From positions 15,802,161 through 15,866,160 of the forward strand of contig NC_052046.1 in NCBI RefSeq assembly GCF_015832195.1: a DNA stretch of 64,000 bases. The letters are read 5' to 3'. Below the pieces are notes generated by a model, which saw only the letters and a program-made list of their open reading frames with translations, was not told where the DNA came from and did not search any database. The position numbers were made by a program, and so were the translations under genes. Within the stretch, counting starts at the first letter, position 1; the number at the start of each line of letters is the position of its first letter. The DNA is from Motacilla alba alba. Its lineage: Eukaryota > Chordata > Aves > Passeriformes > Motacillidae. Positions 50,231 through 61,079 of the stretch are shown here, piece by piece.

Positions 50231-51532
50231 TTTTTGATGTAGTGTCCTTTGAGGGGTCATTAACCACATTGTAACATTAAATAGTATTAATAAAGAGACC
50301 ATAGGTCATACACACATGGGTAAATCTGGAGTACCTTTCTAAGGACAATGGAGCTAGAATTGCAGAGATAGTATCTGATGCTGTCACATACAAACTTTTA
50401 CAATGCTGTGCAATAAGATCAGTTGAAAGAATTTACATCTATCCCATGTTTTCTTGTTTTTACACATTTCTTTCGGTCCTTTTCAGTTCATGGCATCTAG
50501 CTATATACCTCCTCACAATTTGTGCTGCACAGAGAGACATATGAGATACCTTTTCTGGCAGAAAGTCTGAAGTAATAACTATGAAATCTCTCAGTTTAAG
50601 ATGCAGCAACACTCTGACAGCTGTCAAGGGGTTCTTTGTCAGGTAAACATCTCAAACTTCTGCTTCTATTCTCATTCTCATTCTCTGATTCTTTCACATT
50701 CAGCAGCTGGTACCTTTCATTCTACAGTTAAGTTACTAACTATTTAACAATTTTGCAGTGTATCAATTGTGTAGTCATTCCTTCTGCCTGCTGATTTTAT
50801 TTAATATCCCAGAGCTCTCTAGACTGCCCTGTGACTATGGGGGCCATAAGAAATCTGTCTGCCAACAGGTATAAAACTAACATGCAGGAATGTTTAAAAA
50901 TCTACAGATATAATGATTCAAGAGTCAAATTAAACTCCAGTATAGAGAACCATATTGACCACCAACTGCAGTGGGAACTGCACCTATTTATGATAGGGCT
51001 GGATACTACTGCATGATTTTTAGAGATGTATTTGAAAACTAAGGAGCTTCTGCCTTCCTTTAATGTTTGGAAAATTTTAGTAAAATGTTATGTGCATAAG
51101 GAGCTTACCTTAGGAAAAAATGCAGTAATTTTTAGATTATTACCTCCAAGAGTTTTGATCCTTTCTTTCATGTGAGAATATGTTCACATGAAATATTAAT
51201 TCATCTTCTTTACACTTGGTTAGAAAGGGATATGTATGCTGAGTAGCAGCATCCTTTCATTCACAGGTAAGATGGTGGTACCTCAGTATTTATATTTGAT
51301 GATCTTTTCCAGTTCTAGCCATCAGTCTAGACCATTGTGAAGATCTAGGATAAAAGATTCACCTTTATCAGGCATTGGCTGACTGTAAACTATGATACCC
51401 CTCCCTGCAGAAATTACAGTTCCTTGATGCCAGGGTTGTATGGAAATAAGGTACTGAGTATCTTTCAGTTAAAGAGAATGTCTGTGAACAGGTAACAGTA
51501 GAAAAGTGTTAGCTCACATTTGGCTCTTTTTT

Positions 51533-51642
51533 CTTTTCTTTTCTTTTCTTTTCTTTTCTTTTCTTTTCTTTTCTTTTCTTTTCTTTTCTTTTCTTTTCTT
51601 TTCTTTTCTTTTCTTTTCTTTTCTTTTCTTTTCTTTTCTTTT
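51533..51642 (-). repeat. (CTTTT)22 microsatellite
   Basis: Twenty-two uninterrupted CTTTT units on the plus strand (AAAAG on the minus strand), with slightly imperfect units extending to about 51526 and 51652. It is a pure polypurine/polypyrimidine mirror-type tract, able in principle to form triplex DNA. Its minus strand gives an artefactual Lys/Arg/Glu repeat peptide. Confidence 0.96.
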
Positions 51643-52323
51643 TTTCTTTTTCTCTAAACTGAAAAGCTAATATTTTCCTAATAATTTCCACACATGACTG
51701 CATCATAACAAACCATCTAGCCATTGCAGCAGATCTTAAATCATTAAGTCAGAACTAGAAATCTCACTCACCTACTTTTATGGTAGCTTTCTGATTTTGT
51801 ATATTAAAAACCATTAAATCTGTTAAATCTATTATTCTTCTGTAAGAGATTTATGTATTTATGTATTTTTTGAAAAAAAAAAGTAGTCACTTAATATACA
51901 AATTATCAGTGAAGAAATGAAGAAAATAAGGATTTTAATTCCCACTGTTTAAAGACTGAGTCAATATTTGTTTCAAAAAGGTTTTCTTTCTTTCTTTTTC
52001 AAGTCTTTTGATTTCGTAAGAGCAAGTGTCATGATAGCTTCATGCAGAAAGCCTGTACTATTACAAGTACAGTAGGTAACAAATTTCAGATTTTGGGAGA
52101 GGGATTTCTATTTGGAACTTCTACATAAAAGGGCATTTAGAAGCCACTATAAGTCCTCATACATTAAGTTTGTGTGTTTGTGCCTGAATGCCCACATACA
52201 AACATCCAAACAAGCAAAGAAATAACTTGTATGTTTGTCTATGAACATGCATAAGCACACACATGAGCCCCTGTATCAATCTATCTATCTACATATTTCC
52301 TGCTCTTTCTAGCAGGTTGAAAG

Positions 52324-52348
52324 GACTAGTCACACCCTGTGACTAGTC
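52324..52348. repeat. Perfect 11-bp-arm hairpin
   Basis: GACTAGTCACA and TGTGACTAGTC are exact reverse complements separated by CCC. The stem stops at both outer flanks. Confidence 0.95.
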
Positions 52349-52599
52349 TAATTCTAACAAAATAATGGCTTGCTGAAAGCCAGTGTAAAATTAGAAACCA
52401 TGCCACAGCCTGGAAAGAAATACCTGAAGCAGAGTATCCATATCAGCTTCTCTCAGAGTTTGGCTCCAATTTCTTCTGTTTCATTTTGCTGCAATGCTTA
52501 ATATTGGACCCTAAGGAAACAACAATTATATTTAGTACAGTCCTTATTCAGAGAAATTTAATCTCCTCATTATCTCTAGATGCTGTAATAGGAATGCTG

Positions 52600-52870
52600 G
52601 GATGAACTGTGGTCTTCTGTTCACCTTCTTTCAGTACTTCAGCATTTTAACCTTTCCTTTTCCAAAGCCATTTTCTCAAATGTATGAGATGATTAATGAG
52701 AGCAGCTCTTTTGCTGTGTTCAACAGTCATGTCCTTCTTGCTCATCTCTCCTTGCATAATTATAATTATGTTGTTCATGCCAATATTTAGGCCTGTGTCA
52801 GCACTTCCATTACAAACCCCAATTTTCAGGAGTTTGTAGTAAGGCTGGTGTACTTGGCATTTGGCCAAAA
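52600..52870. promoter_or_regulatory. Possible conserved non-coding element
   Basis: A repeat-free stretch with information-rich words (GATGATTAATGAGAGCAGCT, TGCATAATTATAATTATG, CCATTACAAACCCCAATTTT) and open frames of 62-73 codons on both strands that do not look like a protein. It was assigned on texture only. Confidence 0.2.
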
Positions 52871-53577
52871 CTGAAGAGAACTGGAAATCACACTGGTCAG
52901 GGCACTTGAAACCAAAACATGAACAGTGATTTCTTTTGGGCTAGGCTCCATATTTGGCAAGAAAGAGTGGCTGACAGCAAGTGAGAGTGAAGTAAAAGAG
53001 ATCCAAGTGTCTGATAATACAGCTGAGCTTTATATAATGTCAGAAAACAGTGCAAGAGCAGGTCCAGCTAAGAAAATCTTTCATAAGAAAGCCAAATAAT
53101 GTTCCCTTTTTTGGAAATAGGCCAGTGTGGAGAAAATAAAGAGAAGGACCCACAGCATGACTGGGTTTGTACCTCTCTCAATGCCAACTCAATAATTCAT
53201 GAAAAAATTCTTAACACAGCAATGAATACTATGTACAGTTCTGGAAAAGAGAACAAATTGTTGGGGTATTTAAAGAAAAAATGAGTTCATTTTCAAAAGT
53301 GACTGGTGATTCTGTTAGCAGTGCCTTACTGATTTTTTGTTTTTAGAAGTGTTGAGAAGTTTTTAAAATCCTTTGCACAGCTAGTTGGTTGCTCAAACAA
53401 CGCTTTGGCTCTTTAATTACTGAAATCCAAATAACTCTAATACACAAAAATAACTACTGAATATGCAGAAGAAGAAAGACTGGAAATCCAAAAAAAGAAT
53501 ATATGTAAATAAAATGCTTGTAAATTATTCTGTGGACACATAATCTATTTTTCAATTTTTACCTACAGACAAGGAAG

Positions 53578-53992
53578 GTATCATAGAACAATAGAATAAT
53601 AGATTAATAGAATAACAGAAATCTTTGGTTTGGAAGTGTTCTTAAACATCATCTGCTTCAACCTCCCTGCCATAGGCAGTGAACATTCCACTAGATCAGC
53701 TCCCTCAGAGCCCCATCCAGCCTGGTCTTGAACACTTCCAGGCATGGGACATCCACAACTTCTCTTGGCAACCTGTGCCAGTGCCTCACACTCTCACAGA
53801 AAATATTCTTTCCTGTATCTAAACCTGCCCTCCTTCAGCATAGGATCATTCCCATTCATCCTGTCACTATGTGCCCTCATGAATTGTCCTTCTCCAGCCT
53901 TCTTGCAAGTCCCCTGCAGCTGCTGGAAGACTGACCTAAGTCTCTCCAAAGCTTTCTCTTCTCCAGGCTGAACCATCCCAAGGCTCCAACAA
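53578..53992 (-). mobile_element. CR1 LINE 3' end (minus strand)
   Basis: The left edge carries a decayed and expanded CR1 terminus (ATCATAGAACAATAGAATAA and further ATAGAATAA-like repeats). It is followed by TTTGGTTTGGAAGTG, CATCATCTGCTTCAACCTCC, GAGCCCCATCCAGCCTGGTC, TTGAACACTTCCAGGCATGG, CTTGGCAACCTGTGCCAGTG, ATCCTGTCACTATGTGCCCT and TTCTCTTCTCCAGGCTGAAC. This is the canonical antisense CR1 3' order. About 415 bases are present and the 5' part is missing. Confidence 0.96.
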
Positions 53993-54526
53993 TTTATGAC
54001 ATAGAGGCAGAGAAAAGAGAAAAATGATGGTATCATCATTAAATTAGAATAATATACAAGCTTAATAAACTCTCTTTGGGTAATAAAGGTAAATAACATG
54101 ACAAAAAACATTAAAATAATAATTCTAACCCCAAATGCTTACTGAAATATTTGTAACTTTTATTCATGTATTTACAGGGCCATAGGTTTGGCTTTGCTTG
54201 GAGAACTTAATGCACATTTTTGGATTTCTTGACAAGACTGAGGACTAGTTACAAATTATATCCAGTGACAGAAGACAAGTCAAAGACAGAACAGATTATT
54301 GATTAGTATACTCATTCTCTTTTTTCCCCATTTCTTTCCTGTACTGATGCTTTTATTGGGAAATCTGAGAGTAATACCAACTTCACACACATGCAGAGCA
54401 AATCAAGACATATGAACAAGTAAGTACTGAATAAATATGGCCTGAGGATACAATGTTTCACCTGCGGGTAATTGCCTATGTTTGCTATTCTTATCATAAT
54501 TTTTATCTTCTTGCCTGATACTTACT

Positions 54527-54561
54527 AGCTGATCAAGCAGGCATGCGAGCAGTGATCAGCT
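54527..54561. repeat. 9-bp-arm inverted repeat
   Basis: AGCTGATCA (54527-54535) and TGATCAGCT (54553-54561) flank a 17-base spacer that includes GCATGC. It lies in a non-repetitive patch and could be a paired binding site rather than a hairpin. Confidence 0.88.
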
Positions 54562-55420
54562 GTACCTTCTTAGCCTGTATGTGTTTCTCAGCAAGTCTGT
54601 TCAGTCATTCATCCTCATGTAATTAATAGACTACACACCATGATATGCCTTTAGATTTGAGCAGCTTCAGTTCAGTCCATCTCTAGTGAATATTTGCTTT
54701 GATCAAATGAAACAGTTTTTATCCCTAACTTCAAGTATAAATTAGTGGATAGTCTTGTTTTGTTCAGTCTTTAATGTAGTAAAACCCACCAAATGTAAGT
54801 CTATCAAAACAAAAGGATTTTTAAAATTATTTTTAAAAAGCAAGATAATCAGTAAATATTTAGAAGTCCCTCTTACAATGGTTTAGCTATGAAGTAATTT
54901 GATAATTATGAATGAAATTTTTCATCAGAGTGTTCCTGAGAAGCCAGAGCCAGGGTGTATAGGGAGAATGGGCTGGATGAGAAGGAAATCCTTCCCACCT
55001 AGAGTGATACCTGGATAAAGAAGTAAATGGATACATTACAGCACCCTTGCTGAGGATGCAGAAGCACTGCTGTAGCTTTGCATTCTTCAGTAAACTTGGG
55101 ACAGCAGTCCATAAATCACTCTTCACACATAATTTTTAAAGACATTGTTTAACATTGTCTGAATAACAATGGATTGATTCTTTGAACAAGGCTTAAGACA
55201 CACCAAAGCAGGAAATGGTTTATTCTGGTTTCAGTTTTTCTCTGTTGAATAGCCTATAGCTGCAAAGACCATGGCGCCCACTGTTGACGTTGAGGAAGTC
55301 TGATGACCCTTCAAAATCCTATGTCCCCTCATTTGGCTACAAGCTTGCTGCTCTCCCACATTTATTTCAAGGGTGTTCCACATTCCTCTTGGTCTCTATT
55401 CCCCTTTAGTCCTACCATGG

Positions 55421-55534
55421 CCAGAAGTTATTTTAGAGTATTCTACCTACCAGAAGTTATTTTAGAATATTCTAAATATTTGCAGATTCAGAAGAGATTT
55501 GAAAAAAAAAATCAGAAGAGATTTGAAAAAAAGT
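55421..55534 (+). repeat. Two adjacent tandem duplications
   Basis: CCAGAAGTTATTTTAGAGTA at 55421-55440 recurs at 55450-55469 with one change (period 29). Immediately downstream, TCAGAAGAGATTTGAAAA at 55488-55505 recurs at 55512-55529 (period 24). Two independent slippage events so close together are unusual. Confidence 0.9.
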
Positions 55535-56518
55535 CTTCTGTTACAAAGTAAAAGCAAATCTTGGGCTTGTTGCATTTCAGGGAAATATATGTCTTACTGC
55601 ACTTATTTTTAATGAAATTATGTTAAAAACTGAGAGCTTAGCAAGCCATAAAACTATTTGTTTAATTAGAAATCTGTGACCAAAAAAAAATCACTGATAT
55701 GTAATTTTTATATTTTATCATGTCTTTACATAGCTTTTGTATTATGTTTTCAAACAACTGCACCATGCACTTTCTGAAGTTATGTGTGTATTAATTAAAT
55801 TTCTCTTTGCAATATCTCACAGAAATATGTGTGCCTGTAGCATCATTTCCAATTGCTTTTGTATCAGAGAAGAAGCTTATCAGATGCTTTTGTATAATTT
55901 CTCCCATCTTCAACTGGCAATAGAAATTCTTTCTAGTTGAACATCTCTCTCTCTGGAAAATTTTACTTATACTTGCTGGCCTGGGAGAAGATACACAGTT
56001 TCTATCCTGAACGTTCCTTTAATCTTCACTAAGGCTGGAAAAGGATAATTTTTTTTGTTTTTTTGTTTTTCAATTGTCCTGCGTGAAATCCATTCTAACT
56101 CTTAATTTTGTAAAGGGAATGTAAAGGATAGGTGGGGGAAATGAAAGAACTTGTTGCCATACAAGCTAAATTAAAATTAAGAGAATGTAGAAAACCAGTA
56201 ATCAGAAACTTAACCAGCTTTTTTCCCCTTCTAGATATGGATGGTATTGGAGAAAAGAACAGATTTTACTATAAATCAGGTGAATTTGCCAAGCCACTGT
56301 ATATTTTATTCCATTATTGTATAGCTGGTGCAGTCTAAAAGGTTCTTTATTAAACCACTCAATGGAACAAATAGAACTAAAAACATCAATTTATTATTCT
56401 AGTGTACTAGTGAATTACAACTATGCCAAGAAGTTGTAATCATTTATTTATTTTGATTTTTTCTCAGCTTATTTATTTAAAAGATATATACTTGTGTTTG
56501 AGTAACAGACTTCTAGAA

Positions 56519-56765
56519 AAACCAAAAAACAAAAACCAAAAAACCATCTCAAAAACCAAAAACAACCAACCAACTGAAAACCGCAACAAAACAAAACAAA
56601 AACCCCGAACAACAACAAAGAAACATACAAAACAAACAAAAAACCCCAAACAGCAACAAAAAACACACTGAAAAAAACACAAAACCAAAAGAAAAAAACC
56701 CAAACCAAAGAACAGTAACAAAAACAACAGAAGAAAAAAAATCCAAAGCAAAACCCAATAAATAA
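56519..56765 (+). repeat. A/C-rich tract nearly free of T
   Basis: About 245 bases dominated by CAAAA, CAACAA and AAACCCC words, with only a handful of T on the plus strand. It is open in several frames for that reason, giving Lys/Thr/Asn-rich plus-strand and Phe/Gly/Cys-rich minus-strand artefact peptides. It is not a gene. Confidence 0.93.
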
Positions 56766-58839
56766 CCCAGACCTAAAATACCTACATGGCTGGGATCTGA
56801 ACTTCAAAATGAAATAAAATAAAATTAGAAGTTTGAGAACAGACAGTAATTATAGACTACAATATATTGCCATTACATGTTGAAAATAAAAATGTACATT
56901 CTTATGAATGATATCCTTGTAGCTACAAATTATTTTCTTCCTCTTAGTGGTGACAAAATGCCAGTTTAAAACAAGAAAAAAAGCTAGAACTTTCCAGAAT
57001 ATCTTACATTGTAGTTGATATACTATTTTAATTGTCTCATAATATATTGTTGTCTTATACTATTTAATTGTCTCTTTGAAATGATCAAATTGTTTCTAAC
57101 AATTGTTATAGTCCCTCAAAATGTTTTCTGCTTCACCCACGAATGCACAAGGAAAGCTGAGCTCTATGTGTTGGGAATGGATCTCTGGATGTGTCATGAT
57201 GGTGGGTGGTGCTCCTGAGAGGTGGTGTGTCTCCATCTATTTTATCACCTCTGTTTTGAACCATATTTCATGTGAGGTAACATCTAAATCTTTTCAAAGT
57301 GCAGTTCTAAGAATCCAGCAGTACCAGAATTTGCTATGCACTGGGCAAACTGTTATACTCACTGATAAATGCAGAGTGACTGTAGATTCTGCCAGATTTG
57401 AAGTGCTACTTTCCTGTTTACACTGGAAACCATCATATTGTGATCAGGTATGATATTGGCTGTCCCCTGACAATGCCATTGTTTCAGCAGCACACTAGGC
57501 ACTGGATGGATGGTTCTTCTCTTAGTTTGGGATTTATTACTGCACTTAGTTTTTTAAGGTTAGTGACAATTATGTTGTACATAAGAAAATTATTATGTTT
57601 AAAAGAAGTCCTTTCTAAATATATCATCAGAAGAGCTTGTCCAGCTTCCACCTTTCTTGCTTCTTTTCGTCTTTAAGGACATCTTACACTGCTGGGTATG
57701 GTGACTCTGGATACCTAGAAGCACAGTTATAATTTGATGAAGGACAAGGTGTCACACACACATACATGCATGCACACTCTTTTGTTAAAATACAGCTTTG
57801 GATTCTGAATTGAATGACCTTGCTTTCAGAACACTGATGCCAAAATAGTGCCCCTCATATAAAATCAGTAAGCATGTATTGCTAAATGTACAAATAGACA
57901 GACATGACGGAAATGTGGTATGTCTCCAGAACTGCTTTGATATATTTTGATATTCCTGTAGTAGAAATAAGTACATATACAAAACCACATTACAAACTGC
58001 TCTTTTCATTTCTTTGGTTTTCAATGCAAAGAAATGAAAATAAAATGAAATGTTTTTTTTTTTGTACAGAGGTTTTATTCTGTTTACCAATAATATTCAA
58101 TAATAATTTGGATAATATTGGATAACAATTTCTAAACTGTATTTTCAGCCAAAAAGAAAGTTTTTGTAAGAAGAAGCACTGTTTTCTACTAGAAATACAT
58201 AAGTAGCTTTACTCAACACAACAATTATCAATTGTGGGTTTTTATGTGAGGCCTCCCTTCAAGAAATGACATCACAGTGATAGTCATAGGTAACTGATTT
58301 ATTTGTTATTTTCCTTTCCTGGGAGATTGGTAATACTGCAGATTCTATGGTTATTTGATGCCACTGGTTACCCCAACAAGAGAGCGTAACTAAATGCACT
58401 TCTCTTTTGTGCCAGGAAAGAAGCGTTCTTTTATGTTCAGTAGCATAGCATCAGGCAATGCTTGCTGGTTCATTTCTCAATCAGTCAGAAAAGCTGAGCC
58501 ATTGCAAATGAAGTTATTAAAGCTTCTAGTGTTCTTGTCCTGGAAAATTGAACTTTAATAGCTACAGGATAGCACCCTGAATCAGTTGCCTGCTTTCAGA
58601 GATTCACATTGGATGGGATCTTTAATGCCAAAGAGAGCTTCCTCTTGACAGAAAGAATATAGCTGCTCAAAAAAAATAAATGATCACTATAGACCATTAG
58701 TGAAAATAACCTGATTTTATTTTACTAGCTGCTGTAAATATTTACTTTGACAACCTACTTTATCGAACTATGAGGATATAGTTTTGTGTATGAAAAGACT
58801 GAAGGTCAATGATTGTTTAATAAACCCTAAATAAAGAAT

Positions 58840-58960
58840 GATGTGATACACTGTACACATTTCACATCCAGTGATGTATTAATGCATCATTGCACTCTGT
58901 ATAATCAGCTCTAATTACTTCCTTCAAGGCGACAGAGATTATTTTCCTTGCATATTTTTT
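58840..58960. promoter_or_regulatory. Possible conserved non-coding element
   Basis: The core GATGTATTAATGCATC (58873-58888) is a near-palindrome with a central ATTAAT, followed by ATTGCACTCTGTATAATCAG and CTCTAATTACTTCC. This texture resembles homeodomain-bound elements. Alignment is needed to support it. Confidence 0.22.
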
Positions 58961-60663
58961 TTTTTTTGAAACAATTTAAATGCACTATTGGTTAAATGCC
59001 AGCAATCCAGCTAACATTTAAGGTGAATACTATATTAGATCGATTGGATTTCATAATTTTCAATGACTTAGGGATAAATGAGAGATAAACAAGCTCGCAT
59101 TATGTGTTGCAACATAGTTTTAAAATAAATACCTGTTGATACTACAGTCAAATCTTATGTCAGAATTCACAACGGCTCATATTTGGAATATTGACATAGC
59201 TTCAGTGTTATTCCAAGCAAAGTTTCACTACAAATTCTCTGTTGTATTTATCTGCTTGTTTTTTGGTTCTGAAAGTCATTGAATATGGACTCATAAAGAG
59301 ACAGACAGAAATAAATATTTATAAGCCACAGAACAGAGCAGCTTTGACGAATGTTTGATGTTGGATAGGAAATAGGTCCTCTGATTTGCATGGCTAGACA
59401 CAGGAATATAGGGTTAGATACAATTTTCTTCTGTGCTGAGTTGTGCTGCCTCTTTGCTTAATGTCATTAGAGTTTCAGCTACTGCAAAAGCAGATGTAAA
59501 GATATTAAAATGGTCACTCCAGCAGTCTGCTCTGAGATATTAACTGGCTGAGTACAGACATATGTATCCATCTCTGTATGACTCCCAAAGCAGTCCCTGA
59601 AGTTTTGAAATCCTGCTAGAACTATTCAATTCCTCACTGTCCCCAGGTCCCTGAGTAACCCTGAACTTGCAGCTTCTACTTTAAGAAACTGTTCATTTTC
59701 CACTTTTGAAATGTTTCCTATTTTTTATTTGGTACTGTTTTAAGCTCTTGATCACAAACATGACTTTAATTTAAAAGACAAAACATTGATTTTGCTTTAC
59801 TGTGAATTCATAGGGAAAAAGAATGCCTAAGGGAAACTAGAGTATGTTCATATGGCAGCGAAAAGTAAATTTTATTCTTTGAATACAATTTCCACAGTTC
59901 AATAAAGGGGAATGAACCTATATTCTTTGTATATATAAAAAATACAACTAGCTTTTGAAATTGCATTAAACTGTTTTCTTTGAATCAACCTAGGCTTACA
60001 GAAAGATTGTTGGGGTGCAAAGTAACTTGAAAAACTTTGAAGTACCCAGGACTGTAACTTCACAGGGTGTCCCTTTCTTGTGACAACCTTCATTCTTTGA
60101 AAGAAGTTTCTGTTTGTTCATGTCACATATGGGAGGTATTTGCAGCTGAGTCTTAATATCTATATTAAGTAGCAATAAGTAGTATCATGTAGGAAATGAT
60201 AAAATATCTTAAGAAATTCAGAATGTTCAGGACCAGTATCTAAACTTTGTTTTCTGATTTCGTTCAATTCTCCTGGTATTAGCCCAGATGTCAGGAAGCA
60301 TGCCATCATTAAAATGGTGGTCAGAAAAATGGTGTCATTTTATATTCCTTTAGGAATGTCTTGCTGCTTTAGCCCCATGCTATTAATTACAGTAATTATG
60401 GGATATGAACTGAGGTATTCTATGATATTGGTAAAATTTCATATTATTATTAAAAATTGGTTATGGTATTAAACAAGAATGCTTATGGTAACCACTAAGA
60501 AGGACTCACATATTAGAAGCTGTGTTCTTCTTTTAAGGCAAGTTCTCTCTTCCATATGGGGAAACAGAAGTAACACACCCAAAGCAGCACCAGAGTTTCT
60601 ATAAAGAGCAGTAAACTCTGCTTCTCTCCTTCACCTTTCAAAAAACTGTAAGACAGTGGAAAT

Positions 60664-60703
60664 TAAAAAAAAAGAAAAAAAAAAAAAAGAAAAAAAAAAG
60701 AAA
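60664..60703 (+). repeat. A-rich (AAAAAG)n-like tract
   Basis: About 40 bases of A with scattered single G. It lies 70 bases before a CR1 piece but on its 5' side, so it is not the tail of that element. Confidence 0.9.
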
Positions 60704-60774
60704 TGTACATTTTCTGTAAGAAGTCTGAATAACTTATAGCTAACCCAGGAGTTGTTCATGAATTTGATGTAGTC

Positions 60775-61079
60775 AGTGTCCTTCCAGTAGCTGAAGGGAA
60801 CCTACAAGAAAGGTGAAGAAGGACTTTTTACAAGAGCATGGGGTGGGCAACGACTTCAAACTGAGAGAGATTATATTAGATATTAGGAAAAATTCTTTAC
60901 AGTGGATTATGAGGCACTGGCGCATGTTGCCCAGAGAAGTTGTGAATACCCCATCCCTGGAAGAGTTTAAGGCTGGGTGCGATGGAGCTCTGGGTAACAG
61001 AATCCTGCTAACAGCATGGGAGTGGAACGGGATGATCTCTAAGGTCCCTTCCAATCTAGGCCATTCCATGATTCTATGC
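60775..61079 (+). mobile_element. CR1 LINE 3' end (plus strand)
   Basis: This is a sense-oriented CR1 3' end. Blocks seen are CAACGACTTCAAACTGAGAG, TATTAGATATTAGGAAAAAT, GAGGCACTGGCGCATGTTGC, CCAGAGAAGTTGTGAATACC, CCATCCCTGGAAGAGTTTAA, GGGATGATCTCTAAGGTCCC, TTCCAATCTAGGCCATTCCA and the terminal TGATTCTATG. The terminus is intact with a single octamer-like unit. The left boundary is approximate. Confidence 0.96.

Larger units (their letters stand above)
50231..53577. other. Unique region with CTTTT array
   Basis: No gene was recognised. It holds the CTTTT microsatellite (51.53 kb), a hairpin at 52.32 kb, a possible conserved element at 52.60-52.87 kb, and two neighbouring hydrophilic open stretches in different frames at about 52.92-53.28 kb that were not called as genes. 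Confidence 0.6.
53993..60774. other. Unique A+T-rich region with low-complexity tracts
   Basis: No gene was recognised. Separate entries cover an inverted repeat at 54.53 kb, duplications at 55.42-55.53 kb, the A/C-rich tract at 56.52 kb, a possible conserved element at 58.84 kb, and an A-rich tract at 60.66 kb. A 110-codon plus-strand frame at 57.12-57.45 kb is unrecognised and judged to be chance. Confidence 0.6.

Noticed and set aside
51509..51724. Lys/Arg/Glu repeat protein on the minus strand
   Set aside because: It is a translation of the CTTTT microsatellite.
52920..53284. Two consecutive hydrophilic frames as a frameshifted gene
   Set aside because: The frames are different, A-rich on the plus strand (which disfavours stops), and have no recognised protein or splice sites. 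They are worth only a quick protein search.
56423..56807. Lys/Thr-rich plus-strand and Phe/Cys-rich minus-strand frames
   Set aside because: Both are products of the A/C-rich tract, which lacks the bases needed for stops.
57121..57453. 110-codon plus-strand frame as a gene
   Set aside because: Its composition is ordinary, a different overlapping frame is also open, and no motif was seen.
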